Made by a program: the position numbers and the translations under genes. Source: Acheta domesticus (lineage: Eukaryota > Arthropoda > Insecta > Orthoptera > Gryllidae). From it: DNA of 64,000 nt. How positions within the stretch are numbered: position 1 is the first letter of the stretch; every line of letters starts with the position of its first letter. The notes below the pieces were generated by a model. That model ran no database searches. It saw only the letters and a list, made by a program, of their open reading frames with translations, and was not told where the DNA came from. Shown here piece by piece: positions 34,400-46,172 of this stretch. The stretch covers positions 219,955,584-220,019,583 of the forward strand of contig JAHLJT010000631.1 in the NCBI GenBank assembly GCA_031308135.1, read 5' to 3'.

Positions 34400-35150
34400 A
34401 CCCCGATCTTTTACTTGGGAGCTATCGTCTTCCTTTTGTGGAGTCTGCAACTTTCCTTGGGCTTACTTTTGATAAGAGCCTAACTTGCGAAATCACATCC
34501 TAAAATGAAAAGCCGATGTGTGTCACCTGTGAAAACCTCCTCTGCACCCTTACACGCAGCTCTTGGGGAGCAGAACGTGTGTGTCTCTTACGTTTGTATA
34601 GAACCCTCATCCACTCTATTTTGGATTATGGATGCATTGTATATGGGTCAGCGTCTGCATCAACCCTCCGGCCATTAAATACCATTCATAACGCCGGTAT
34701 AAGGATTAGTACAGGCGCCTACCGTACGAGTCGCATCGACTGCCTCTCGATCGAAGCTGGAGAACCATTTCTGAACCGAAGGCGAGATATTTTATTAGCC
34801 TCTTATGGTACTAAAGTGTCAGGAGTCCTTGACCATCCTTGTCGTCGAATAATCACCCACTCAAATTATGCGTCCTCGTATATTCTTCGAACATCGTTAC
34901 CCCTTCCCCCAGGTATTAGATTGCGAAATCTTCTGCGGGAACTAAATGTCGATCTTCCCACTCCTGTGAAACCCACAAGTGATCGGATTCCTCCTTGGAA
35001 ACTCCTTCCCAATATTGACCTCAGATTCTCCAATTTAACCAAACAAACTACTAGTCCTCTGATTGACAAGAAGCAGTTTCAGAGTATGAGAGAACCCTAT
35101 CCGGATCATTTATTTTTATACACGGATGGTTCCTTTCCTTTTTTAAACAA
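34400..35150 (+). pseudogene. I-type LINE ORF2 C-terminal region, truncated in RNase H
   Basis: After frame changes the sequence gives FVESATFLGLTFDKSLTCEI, then an open frame from 34516 including LLRLYRTLIHSILDYGCIVY, GSASASTLRPLNTIHNAGIR and TGAYRTSRIDCLSIEAGEPF. This is the conserved linker between RT and RNase H in I-clade ORF2. It ends at PDHLFLYTDGSFPF, where D of YTDGS is the first RNase H catalytic Asp. The sequence then changes to AT-rich, unrelated DNA, so three of four catalytic residues are missing. Confidence 0.85.
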
Positions 35151-35195
35151 CTTCAAATATTATCTCTATGATATCATTATATTTTCAAAGTCCTA

Positions 35196-35789
35196 GGTCT
35201 GTTTTTTGCGAGAGGTGGCCAAACTATTGCAAACTCCTTTGTTTCTCCAGGAGATTAAAGTTATTAAAACGAGTTATGACCCCAAGAACTTTTTTCAAGT
35301 GTATAAAAGAAATTTCTTGTTATATGTCATACAAATTATTTAATAAGATGCCAATTCATATAAGTAATGTCACAAAGCATGCAAAATTCTATACAGAATT
35401 TAAAAAATTCTCTCTAAATTTAACATCGAAGAAGTTGAAGATTATTTTATCAAATGATTAATAAAAGTGCAGACATAAAAAAATTAACAATTATCTTCTT
35501 TATACACATTTCGAATGATATAAATAGAAATTGAGCATCTGTCTTCTTTAATTGCTGTTTTCTGTTTTTTAATTATTAGTGTAGGTACCTAAATACAGCA
35601 TCAGCTAAGAGGTAAAATGCTAAGCTGTAAATTTTTATACTTTTCATTTAAGGTATTATTCTTATTATTAAATAAAGCAATATTGTACAAAGAGTGTTAA
35701 AAAAATTGAAAATGTAAAACCTTAAAAAAAGTATTGTACAAAAATTGTATTGTTAAAAAATGGCAATAAAGATTTCTTTCTTCCTTAAA
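35196..35789 (+). pseudogene. 3' end of a second LINE (C-terminal tail and 3'UTR)
   Basis: A frame reads SCYMSYKLFNKMPIHISNVT followed by FYTEFKKFSLNLTSKKLKII. This is the Y-N-K-L-P...F...K-K-F-L tail that ends ORF2 of CR1/L2-like LINEs. The 3'UTR ends in TGGCAATAAAGATTTCTTTC, a common 3' end for such elements. The upstream junction falls inside the I-type RNase H, so either this LINE was 5'-truncated on insertion or recombination joined the two. Confidence 0.65.
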
Positions 35790-36249
35790 AAACATTTTTT
35801 CGAAAAAAACGAGCAATACTCGAAATGGAACTAACGTCATATTGTTTACCATCCCTTATTACATAACTGGATAAATTTTAAAGAAACAATTGCAGGGGTT
35901 TCTTAGAAACTAAATTTTCCAACAATTTCGAAATTCAAACTCAAACATTTTCTGTGGGAAAGCACTTCAAATATCGAATTTACCACAGAGCTTTAACGCA
36001 ATTTTCTTAATACTTAAAGAAAATAGCTATTTAGGACGAGGTTTCACTGTTCTTTAATATTCTTAAAATAAACATTTTCGTTCTACCATTAGAAAACTGA
36101 ATTTGTTTTAAAAAAATGTCAAAAAATATAATTTGAGCGGCTATAGATGGTAGCTGGGAAGAGAATGCGGTGAGTTCGAATAGCTGGCAAACCTAAAGGA
36201 AATAGAAAACGAATACGGGAAAGTCTGTGCCATTCTGTTGTATCGCTAG
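35790..36249 (+). mobile_element. Repeat family X copy 5 (3' end)
   Basis: Plus-oriented X fragment that ends AAGTCTGTGCCATTCTGTTG, TATCG, CTAG (36246-36249) then T. The next X copy begins five bases later with its 5' sequence (ACATTTCCGTATACATACG). 36255-36626 is therefore the 5' part of another plus-oriented copy, head to tail with this one, with a small GTCY core (GTCCGTCTGTCAGTC) at about 36489. Confidence 0.65.
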
Positions 36250-39200
36250 TTTTTACATTTCCGTATACATACGTATAAACGAAGTTATATACGTAGTACA
36301 GGGAAAGTTACGTATTGCAGCGCGAAAAAACGGCGGATTATCGGCAGAAAAAATTTATTGCCGGTTACTCAAAACAAGAAAGTAGATAAATCCAGTTACT
36401 AAATTTAGAAAAAATATCCTCTAATACGTGGTCTAGCCAAAATCCCTGTTTTGTGAAACCTTGATACCGAAAAACCAACTGACAGCTAACTGTCCGTCTG
36501 TCAGTCTCTCTCCGTGTGTGAATACCACTGGCTCCTCAATCATGCGAAGAATTTTTTTCCATATTGATGGAACCTCTGTCCATCTCATTCGTGTCTAAGC
36601 TTTGAGATATTAAAAACATTCTTTAACTAGTGGTGCTTCAGAATGGCACAGACTTTCACGTATTATTTTTCAATTTCCTTGGGTCTTCGCTAGCTATATC
36701 GAATTCCTACATACTCTTTCTTGCCAGCTGCCATCTATCACCGCCAAAAGTACATTTTTTTGTACACCAGCATTATAATCAACCCTTTTCCATTAACAAA
36801 ATCGTTCATAATATGGCATATTATTGCACGAACATTACGGCATTGCCATTTCTGCACAAAATATGAGCCATCACTGACGTAAGAGTCACGGCTCGGTGGT
36901 CGGGGACAGGGATGAAACGCGCGCTTAAGCACCAAATTTTCATTTTTGAAAAAATATTATTTCTTGATAAATATCAATTCTATATACTTCAAATTACTAG
37001 AAATCAGAAAAAATTATATTTTGTATCAATGCTTACAGCCATACGACACCTTGAAAGCCATATCTTTCAGCCGAGGAAAAATTCAACCACTCAAGCAGTG
37101 AAAATTCACGTATATTACATAGTTTATAACTTTTCCCCTAATTAACTTTTCAACTTCCAAGAATTATATGCGCTTTTTATACCCTTCTAAATATATTAAA
37201 GCCTTTGCAATGTCAATTATTTTTATTTTTAATTTAATTAAGCCTTACGTAATTAAGGTGTGCAAAAATCTCTTATTCCTTTAACTAAGTAAACTTTCAC
37301 AGGCAATTACACAAAAACACCAAAAACCCATTACTGAAATTAATATATATTATTACGTGAACATTATTGAACATTTTTCAGGTGAATTCAGCTGCTCTGG
37401 TCTGCCCCTCTCAAAATTATGACCGTTTAATGTTTACATTAATGGTGCTTGGAAAGAGCATTATTACCTCCGGACATAATACCGAGAACGTTTACTTCTT
37501 GAAAATGTTTAATCTTCTCAACTTTCGGATTTCCATTAATTGCATAATATTTTCAATTTCTTTTTGAACATATTTCTTCTTTAAATTTGCCAAATTTCAT
37601 TGTTTTTCAATAAATTTAAACATATGAAATTGAGATCTGCAGAACTGAAATATGCAATAAGTGAAATTTGACAAGCAATAACATTAAAACCTCTAAAAAA
37701 TCTCTTTGAAATTAAAGTATGTGATTAAATACACATATTTAATTAGTTTTTTGTTGACAACAACAACCTTGGCCAACCTCTTTCAAAATGGCATCTATTT
37801 AAACCGTACATGACGAGGTTGAAAAGAAGCGTGATTTTCATTAATTAGGTGATCTTTTACGGGAAATAACATAGAAACAAGTAAAACATTTCCAAAAAAT
37901 TAATAACTATTATTAAGTGGACATTTGTTAATGTTTTTCGTTAACAAAAGCCGCCTCGGCTGGCCATTTTTAAAATTGCGACCGTTTAAACTTTAAATGA
38001 CGAGGTTTGAAAGAAAGCGTCATTTTCGTTCGTTAAGTTATTTTTAATGAGCAATTACACGAAAACACACAAAAACATCTCCATGAAATTAATAAATATT
38101 ATTAATTGGACATTTGTTCATGTTTTCTCGTTAACAGCCGCCTCAGCTAGAATCTTTTAAAATGGCGATCGACCTTAAATTTTATTTGATGTTTGAAATA
38201 AAGCGCCATTCCCCAAACTAAGTGAATTTTCCAGACAATTATTCAAAAACAGCTGAAAACATTTCTGTGAAATTAAGAACTATAATTAATTGGGCATTTG
38301 TTGACGTTTCTTCGTAAGGGTCGATCCATTTTAAGTGGACCAGAATTTAATAAATTGGTCGCTCGACCATCTCGAAAAAATTTCATATTTTGTACATAAA
38401 TTTCCTTATGTTTTGGCTGTTCAAAGCCATCTTCAACTTTTTTTTATTGTACCTGGTTTACAAATGGCGGCCATTTTTGTTTCGCGCCGAGCGCCATTTT
38501 TCGCGTTCGCAGACATTTACTCGTTCCTAAATTGCTCAGCTCTCGGTTGTTCTAGCATTCTAGAATAAAAAGCATTCAAATCAGCATACTCTGGCCTGCA
38601 AATCGAAATATTATTTACATATTTTCTATGTCTTTATTTGGGAAATATTTGCAACCAAATCTTTGGAACGCGAATGAACGAAATTCGATTTTCAGAGAGT
38701 AATTTTTCAAAGAAGTAATAGAATCTAAGCCTTAATTTTTTCTGTGCTTTTACACACAACAGTATACTTACTTTTTGTAAAATATCACTGGTATATAACG
38801 TACCCCTTGAAAATTACATCCTCTTGAAAATTGGAATTTTGGATTTTTTCCCAATTTTGAACTGTAATATCTCTGTTGGGGGACCAGATAAAAATCTGAA
38901 AATTGCACACATGCTAGACCGCTATAATACCAAACTTCAGTAAAAATTACAACTTTTAGATTTAACTCGAAGTATTTTTAAAAAAATTGAAAACTTACGA
39001 AAAAAAAAGGCTTCATTTCCCCATTGAGGATACATTGTGCCAAGTAGTAATCACATTATTGTGAAGCTATTTTAAACTAAAATCTACATTGATTTAAAAT
39101 AATTAGTTATACTTAATAATTAATTTACATAAAAGTGGCCTTGTGGGGGAATGAGGTTGTGAGAGAGAGAGAGCAGCGGACCCCTTTTTTTGTATATCCG

Positions 39201-39480
39201 GGAATATCCTGTTCTCCTTCCCCCAACACCTTCAATAGTTCAACTTATTTAGAGGGGTTCGAAGGACCAGCTTTGGACAGGTTGCATCTGTTGTGTAAGA
39301 TTGCTGCTATTATAGCTTAAGGAAAGTAAGTTCACAATTGACATAAAAAACATATATTAAATTAAAGCATAATAGAGGTACAGTGTGTGATCAACAATTA
39401 GACATGCAGGCACTTTCTTCAGACTCATTACACATGGTTAGACGGCAATTCAAACCAGCGTTGCTGGATCATCACACAAC

Positions 39481-39800
39481 ACGTGGCACAGGCAGCATTT
39501 CAGGCAGTGGTGTTGTATTCCCCTCGCGTTGGGCGATATAAGGGAGAAATGCTTAGGATGAAGAACCGTTGCAGTCTGGCGCTCGCCAGAAACGCACCAT
39601 CACATCACACGTGGTACAGGCAGCATTTCAGGCAGCGTTGTATTCCCCTCGCGTTGGGCGATATAAGGGAGAAATGCTCAGGATGAAGAACTGTTGCAGT
39701 CTGGCGCTCGCCAGAAACGCACCATCACATCACACGTGGTACAGGCAGCATTTCAGGCAGCGTTGTATTCCCCTCGCGTTGGGCGATATAAGGGAGAAGC
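39481..39800. repeat. Tandem repeat, 125-128 bp unit, about 2.5 copies
   Basis: Unit starts ACGTGGCACAGGCAGCATTT at 39481, 39609 and 39734. It contains CCCCTCGCGTTGGGCGATAT, AAGGGAGAAATGCT and GTCTGGCGCTCGCCAGAAAC (a GGCGCTCGCC palindrome). The first unit has three extra bases; the third breaks off at about 39798. Located in the loop of the long-arm element. Confidence 0.9.
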
Positions 39801-40412
39801 TCGTAGTGCAGATTGTTGCAGCTTACGGATGCTAAACGCTGCACCTTGAATTGAACATGTAGCGTACTTCGAAAACGACACTCGGCGAGCGTTGCACAAA
39901 CTAGGCCTTAAAGTAAACCTGTAGCACATGTGGGAAAACAGCGTTCCGCGAGCATTGCATTCAGCGTGCATACTGCCAGGAGGCTCACACAAGACTGAAC
40001 TCCGGATGCGTCGGGTGACGCACGGAGAAAAACTCGCAGCCAATGAGCGAGTGACATTGGAAATTGAGCTCTAATGATTAAAATGAAAACGTTTGCGTTT
40101 TATAAATTTTATAAATAAGTTTTATAAATGTTTTAATTGAGATTTTGAATTTGGTGAATTTTGTTTTAAACGCATTATTGATTTGATTTGTAATTTTGTA
40201 ATTTTATATGACAGCGATTACGATTTCTCGGAAGCGCTCGCTGTTTGATTGTTGTTTTCGCTTTGTGCCGGAATGAAGCTGATAAATGTTACTGCTCAAT
40301 TATTTTACAGGCGTGCTTTCTTAAAATTTTAAGGAGCCGTATTCGCTCCGCTGTCCCCCCAGAAATATTATAATTAATATTATTTCTTATATTATTATGT
40401 AGTGTGCTCCGA

Positions 40413-40975
40413 CAGGCCTAATATATAATTTTCAATATTACGTATACTTTACTCTAAAACAAACTTACAATTTGACATCTACGTCCGTAATTGAAAATGT
40501 GGTTATCTTGATTTTGAAATCTGAATCGCTTAAAACAAAATGTATTTATAAAATACAACAAATAAATAAATTCAGCGTTTTGTTTATGTTTTTGCGTTTA
40601 AATTTGCCATTCTAGTTACTATTTCTGAATGTTTCTGCAGAAATACGGACGGTCGCACCGTATTTCTTAGTGAAAATAACGTGACTGAATTAACAGATAA
40701 TGCAAGAGAATCAGCGGATATTAGACCAGTTTAGGAAAGCAGAGTCGATGCTACTGCCAAACTTGACACCGCACATCTGCTTATTTCTTAGAATATCATC
40801 AACCGAAGATTCGTGTATCTGACAAAACCAACGCGGAGGGCCGAGGATGCAATGCACTCTCTAGATTGCACAGGCTTTTCAATCGTTTTCTATGAGTTTG
40901 TGGCTTGAGGGTTGATATTGTGGGTTGTGGCTTGAGGTTATACGTAATATTGAAAATTATATATTAGGCCACTTT
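40413..40975. mobile_element. MITE-like segment with 30-bp inverted ends inside the long-arm element
   Basis: AGGCCTAATATATAATTTTC followed by AATATTACGTAT at 40413 is the inverse of ATACGTAATATTGAAAATTA followed by TATATTAGGCC at about 40941-40973, nearly perfect over 30 bp. The right end touches the inner end of the right 800-bp arm (GGCCACTTTTATGTAAA). No coding capacity. Confidence 0.6.
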
Positions 40976-42559
40976 TATGTAAATTAATTATTAAGTATAA
41001 CTAATTATTTTAAATCAATGTAGATTTTAGTTTAAAATAGCTTCACAATAATGTGATTACTACTTGGCACAATGTATCCTCAATGGGGAAATGAAGCCTT
41101 TTTTTTCGTAAGTTTTCAATTTTTTTAAAAATACTTCGAGTTAAATCTAAAAGTTGTAATTTTTACTGAAGTTTGGTATTATAGCGGTCTAGCATGTGTG
41201 CAATTTTCAGATTTTTATCTGGTCCCCCAACAGAGATATTACAGTTCAAAATTGGGAAAAAATCCAAAATTCCAATTTTCAAGAGGATGTAATTTTCAAG
41301 GGGTACGTTATATACCAATGATATTTTACAAAAAGTAAGTATACTGTTGTGTGTAAAAGCACAGAAATAATTAAGACTTAGATTCTATTACTTCTTTGAA
41401 AAATTACTCTCTGAAAATCAAATTTCGTTCATTCGCGTTCCAAAGATTTGGTTGCAAATATTTCCCAAATAAAGACATAGAAAATATGTAAATAATATTT
41501 CGATTTGCAGGCCAGAGTATGCTGATTTGAATGCTTTTTATTCTAGATTGCTAGAACAACCGAGAGCTGAGCAATTTAGGAAAGAGTAAATGTCTGCGAA
41601 CGCGAAATATGGCGCTCGGCGCGAAACAAAAATGGCCGCCATTTGTAAACCAGGTACAATAAAAGAAAGTTGAAGATGGCTTTGAACAGCCAAAACATAA
41701 GGAAATTTATGTACAAAATATGAAATTTTTTCGAGATGGTCGAGCGACCAGTGCTGGACCACTTAAAATGGATTGACCCGTAAACAACAACCGCCTCGGC
41801 CTGCCAGCTGTAAAATGGCGACTGTATAAAATTTTCATGATGTGATTTGAAAGAAAGCGCCTTATCCAAAAGTAAGTGATTTTGACGAGCAATTACACAC
41901 AAACAACTACATATACTTTCATGAAACTCATAAATGTTATTAAGTGGACATTTATTAATATAGTTTCGTTAACAAAAGTCACCTTGGCCTGCCTTTTTGA
42001 AAATGGCGAAAGTTTAAACTTTACACGAGGTGCTTTGAAAAAAGTGCCATTTCAATTAACTAAGTGACTATTGACGAGCAATTATAAAGAAATAAAAACA
42101 TATTTCTGTGAAATAAATATTTGATTTTAAGTAAACAATTGAAAAAAAATCGTCGCCCGGCATTGCCTCTAGCTGTGAAAGTACAATCAGCAATCAAAGC
42201 GTCAGCACTGGATGTCATGCCAGAAGTGGCATAATAAATAAATAAACAATAGAAATTAAGGGAAATATTATATGCGCGCGTTTCGACCCCGTTCAGACCA
42301 CCATGGCCCCTATATTTTATCAGTTATGGAGTTTAAAGAAGGCAGTGGTACCATGTAAATAATTGCAGTGCGCGCAGTAAAATCAAATACGTTATGAAAA
42401 AACGTACTTTTAAAAACTGATTTATTACTTTATTACTCCTTTAAAATTATATTTTGTTTTTCTTTGGTAATATAACAAGAACAACAAAAGACATCAAATT
42501 AATTATTGTGAACATGTAATTTAATTGTACATTTGATTAATTGTAATTTGATAAATTGG

Positions 42560-42839
42560 TCAGTGACACTTCAAAACATACATTTATATCTAAAATGCTT
42601 CTTTTTTCTTTGCTTTCTTGTTAGTTATTTGAATCTTGTTATTCACCGATTCTTCAATGTATGACTAGGGTACACTTGTAGACTACCATCCTCCATGACC
42701 GCCATTACCTACGAGAAACGTCGCGGATGTTCTCCTAAACGAATGAATAGAGTATCTTTCTGCATTTGGTAATTTTAAAAAAATTGCAATATTTTTTGGT
42801 ATTTTCGGAAATGTAATGATACCAATTGGATTGCAACAT
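42560..42839 (-). pseudogene. Crypton-type tyrosine recombinase copy B, C-terminal part
   Basis: About 85% match to 3010-3290 of copy A, including the segment encoding the HxxR-containing block (ACGAGAAACGTCGCGGATGT on the plus strand) and the catalytic Tyr region. The match stops at 42839 after TTGGATTGCAAC, where a LINE has inserted. The other half of this gene resumes at about 47093. Frame is broken. Confidence 0.65.
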
Positions 42840-42868
42840 CTGACGTTTCCCTAAAAATCTTAGACACT

Positions 42869-44043
42869 ATGTTCGTTTCCGAAACCTCTTCCTATGAAAT
42901 TCTCAAAATAATCAGTAAATTAAAAAATAAATATTCAGCCGGTTTAGATGAATTTCCGGATTGTTTGTTAAAGACGTGCGCGCCAGCCATTATACACCCG
43001 TTAACTCACATATTTAATGCATCCTTATGCACCGGAATTTTTCCAGATATGTTTAAAACAGCTAAGATTAAGCCGCTCTTCAAAAAAGGCAACAAAAATG
43101 AAATTCAAAATTATCGGCCAATGTCAGTTTTTTCAAAAATATTAGAGAGACTTTTTTATGTGCGAATGGAAACCTTTCTCAATAAACACAACGCGTTTTC
43201 AAATTGCCAACATGGATTCTGGAAATCAAAATCTACGGAAACAGCCATTTTTTCATTTCTTAAGGACGCTGCCTCATCATTGGATCGAAACGAAGCAACT
43301 ATTGGAATATTTTTAGATCTTTCAAAAACTTTTGACGTCATTGATCATAACATTTTACTTTCAAAATTACCTTTGTATGGAATCCGTGATATTGCTCTAG
43401 ATTGGCTATGTTCGTACCTTAAACTACAATCTCAGAGAGTAGAAATACCTCACTGGAATGATGGAACGTTAGGTACACACCTTTCCGGTTCTTTGCCAAT
43501 TGCACGTGGAGTCCGCAAGGATCGATTTTAGGCCCTATTCTCTTCCTATTATATGTAAATGACATGCCCTTGGCGATTCGAAACGGAAGAACAGTTCTCT
43601 TTGCGGATGATACAAATATTCTTTGCAACAAAGAAACCGTAAATAGTACAATATCAGACGTTTCAAATTGGTTCCGTAATAACAAATTAAAAGTAATTGA
43701 ATAGAAAACTGTTTCAATACAGTTTTCCATATCAAATAAAAAATTCTGTACTCCATTGAAAATGAACGGTGTGCCATTGACTGATGTTAATGTAACAAAA
43801 TTTTTAGGTCTATCAATTCAGTCAAACCTCAAATGGAATGCCCACTTAAATGAATTGAACACAAAATTAAGTTCATTATCTACGCGTTCAGAATTCTTTC
43901 AAATTCCGTCAGCCTTCATATAGCTCGTTGTGTATATTTTGACTATGTTCACTCCCGCCTGAGATATGGCATAATATTCTGGGGAAACACATCTTATAGC
44001 TCACAGACTTTCAGATTACAAAAAAGAATTGTACGAATAATAA
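42869..44043 (+). pseudogene. Reverse transcriptase of a Jockey/CR1-like LINE, frameshifted
   Basis: An open frame of 220 codons covers the fingers and palm: KLKNKYSAGLDEFPDCLLK, KTAKIKPLFKKGNKNEIQNY RPMSVFSKILE, QHGFWKSKSTETAI and motif A GIFLDLSKTFDVIDHNILL. A one-base loss at about 43513, within the G-V-P-Q-G-S motif, shifts the frame. In the next frame [16 protein letters not shown] and the catalytic LFADDTNI (43597-43620) are intact. A stop follows at about 43703, and another frame change at about 43880. The catalytic Asp pair is preserved, unlike the fragment at 29620. Homologous C-terminal sequence resumes at 46173. Confidence 0.9.
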
Positions 44044-46169
44044 CACTGGCCGACATTTTTAAACTTTTGAAAAGTTACAAAAACAAAACTCACTGATTCT
44101 GACTAATTTTGGGTCGCTGAATACGAATATGATAGCCGTTTTACTGGATTCGCTCGTATTTTTGTGTAACGCGTAGTTGCCAAATTTACCATAATAGGCA
44201 TAATGATCTATCTTGAAAGTACCGGAGAGTGAGTTTTTTGACAGCAAAAAGGGAATCAATTTCGTTTTGGCACTTGTGTCAAAGACAATCAATTTTTAAA
44301 ATTATATAAATTAATTTATTAAATCTAAACGATTAAAAAACTATATATTCAGTTAGTTTACTAGCACTATACTTTAGCATTTACATACTCAGAATAGTTT
44401 ATAAGGTATAATGTTCACAGATGTATACAGACCACTTAGTTTCGGAAAACATTGTTTAAGATACTTACATCCTTCAACTTCTTTGTCTATTCCTTTAAGA
44501 AATTCATGAGATCCAGCTTAATGTGCAGAGTTGGAAGCAGTACCTTGTCTGGATCGATCAGAGGTTTATACTTGACATTGTCGTTACCGGGCTTAAATTA
44601 CTCTCTGGAGGCCACTCCTTTTGTGAGAAATTTTTCCTGTAGCTCTTGAATCCCAAAAATACAAAAACAAAAGTGCTTTGTAAATCCATCTTCCAGACAT
44701 TAGTCTGTTCCAGACATTGGTCTGGTGGAACAGAGTGTGCCACAGGCAGCTTATTTCCATTATGAAGCAAAACTGCTTTCAGACTGTACTTAGATGAATC
44801 TACGAGAACCAACCTAATGGATTACGTTAGATTCCTAACTCATTCATCAGGCCAATGATGTCCGTACATACGCAAAGGTAATCTTCCATTCTGTAATATT
44901 CTGAAAAAGGCTCGTTCCTTTTCCTGTACCGAGTGTTAAGTAGTTCCGGGAGCCAGTAAATTCCATTCTTTGAGTCTAGCACCCAAGAATTAAGCTTTCT
45001 CTTTCGAAAGTTGTAAGTCTCTTACTAAATCGTTCAATTCGTGTTGGATGAAATAAGTCTCATCTTTTAAGTGGAAGAAACTATCTCTCAGATCTTCATC
45101 TGCAGATATTGAGTTAGTGTCCTCATCGGTTCCTGAAAGTGCTGCAATATCGATAGTTTCCCAATCGTTCGGAGGAGTAGGTGCAGGTAAATTTTCTCCA
45201 TGAGGCACTGGTCTGATCGAGAATCGCAAGATTGAATATTCGATGGCACACTGTTTCTTCTTGTTACTTCCAGCTGTATTCGTCATACAGAAACAAAACG
45301 CCATAGTGATTCCGGGGTTCTCTCCATATCATCGGAACAGCAAAAGGCATCCTTTTCATGGATCCTTTAAGTCAGGTCATCAGCCCAGCTTTTATCCTGA
45401 TCCTCAAACTTACAGTCAAAAGAAAAATAATATAATTCCCTGACAACATCATTCATCGACCTGAGACTTAACCATAACACGCCACAGATGTAACAATCAG
45501 CCTGGTGAGTTTTTACAACCTCTGCGGGAAGAACTTGACATTTTGCGCAGGAAAGCGAAACTTAGAACCACAGAAAAAACATGAAATCACTTTATGATAA
45601 CAGTAAAACATTTCCGAAAATACGGGACAATAACTGAAGTTACTGAGTAAAACTTCGTAAGTCGATTCCCACGACAAACATTTTCATACTTCAGAAATTA
45701 CTTACTGCAATACATACTCGTAAGAGTAAGACTGATCCACGACACAACGGCACTTCCTACTTTATATATTTGCTCGCCCGCGTCATCGTGCCGCCCATTG
45801 GTGCCCCATAGATGAGGGGGCTACATTCAGTGTGTAAAAAAACACCGAAAAACAAACAATAGAAGGGGAAGGAACACAAGTGTCAAGGTTTTCAATCATC
45901 GCGAATTTCTCTCCCTCCGTTGTATATGTAACAAGAATCTCCTGAATTTCACTAACTGAGTGAAATACTATTTATTTCTCATTCTAGGAACATTGTGGAA
46001 CTGGTTACTTGATGACAACTGAAGCCAAAATGGTAAAAACTGGCAACTACGCGTTACACAAAAATACGAGCTAATCTAGAAAAAAGGCTGTCAATTTCGA
46101 ATGCAGCATCCTGAAATTAATCGGAATTAGTGGTTTTCCTTTTTGTAACTAAATGGACGTCAGCCTGTG
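44044..46169 (-). mobile_element. 2.1-kb DNA transposon with ~150-bp TIRs and TAA target duplication
   Basis: Left end CACTGGCCGACATTTTTAAA and right end (inverse) CACAGGCTGACGTCCATTTA begin TIRs that stay similar for about 150 bp. They share CTCGTATTTTTGTGTAACGC and GTAGTTGCCA. TAA flanks both ends (44041-44043 and 46170-46172). Removing the element restores the LINE sequence (CGAATAA then TCAATCCAACC). Inside, minus-strand frames at 44990-45304 (ELNDLVRDLQLSKEKA) and 44558-44812 (VDSSKYSLKAVLLHNGNKLP) look like pieces of one decayed protein family of arthropod repeats. A CACTG start with a 3-bp duplication suggests the CACTA/CMC group but does not prove it. Confidence 0.8.
44558..45304 (-). 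pseudogene. Decayed transposon protein of unknown function
   Basis: Two minus-strand frames: residues ending ELNDLVRDLQLSKEKA (45304-44990) and a second starting MVLVDSSKYSLKAVLLHNGN (44812-44558), with linking sequence (RLKEWNLLAPGT-like; LRMYGHHWPDE) readable between them. I recognise the pattern as one that recurs in arthropod repeat proteins but cannot name a domain or catalytic residues. It lies inside the TIR element and is most likely its former transposase or accessory ORF. No intact frame. Confidence 0.5.
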
Positions 46170-46172
46170 TAA

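Larger units (their letters stand above)
32577..35195 (+). mobile_element. Internally deleted I-type LINE (gag-like ORF1, tail of ORF2 with RNase H start)
   Basis: A GC-richer block. It has a 5' leader (32577-33290, with TTGTTGGGCTCCGCGGTGG and GGGATGAATCTGATATCCAT), ORF1 with zinc knuckles (33296-33856 and beyond), and then directly the C-terminal part of ORF2 (34400-35140). The apurinic endonuclease and almost the whole RT are missing, as if by one large deletion near 34390. The RNase H domain is cut at its first motif (FLYTDGS), where AT-rich sequence of another LINE begins. The presence of RNase H and the ORF1 knuckles point to the I superfamily. Confidence 0.78.
38318..41779. mobile_element. 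DNA element with ~800-bp inverted terminal arms and 4-bp GTAA target duplication
   Basis: Left arm 38318-39135 and right arm about 40970-41779 are inverse copies. Both give the same translated segment HLEKISYFVHKFPYVLAVQS, and both contain GGTCCCCCAACAGAGATATT or its complement. Ends are GGGTC(G/A)ATCCATTTTAAG, flanked by GTAA on both sides (38314-38317 and 41780-41783). The middle holds a ~126-bp tandem repeat, an internal MITE-like segment and GC-rich sequence, but no transposase. The 77-codon frames inside the arms are unlikely to be genes. Superfamily not determined. Confidence 0.75.
36895..42302. mobile_element. TIR element with internal ~190-bp satellite, split by a long-arm element
   Basis: Ends GGTGGTCGGGGACAGGGATG.. 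AACGCGCGC (left) and the inverse of GGTGGTCTGAACGGGGTCG AAACGCGCGC (right) form imperfect TIRs of about 28 bp. Copy A of the Crypton (2705) reads straight from GTCACGG into CCCCTAT, defining the empty site; the target duplication is unclear (GGCTC versus GGCCC). Inside are units of 187-190 bp with the landmarks GTTAACAAAAGCCGCCTCGG, AAAATGGCGACC and GGACATTTGTT at about 37767, 37955, 38142, 41791, 41981 and 42160. No ORF of note, so nonautonomous. Confidence 0.6.

Noticed and set aside
38335..38568. 77-codon frame conserved in inverse at 41538-41762
   Set aside because: The conservation is explained by the inverted arms of one transposon; nothing suggests selection on the protein.
44044..46169. 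Harbinger element because of the TAA duplication
   Set aside because: The ends start CACTG and the protein pieces do not resemble the Harbinger transposase at 48695; the CACTA/CMC group is the better but unproven guess.
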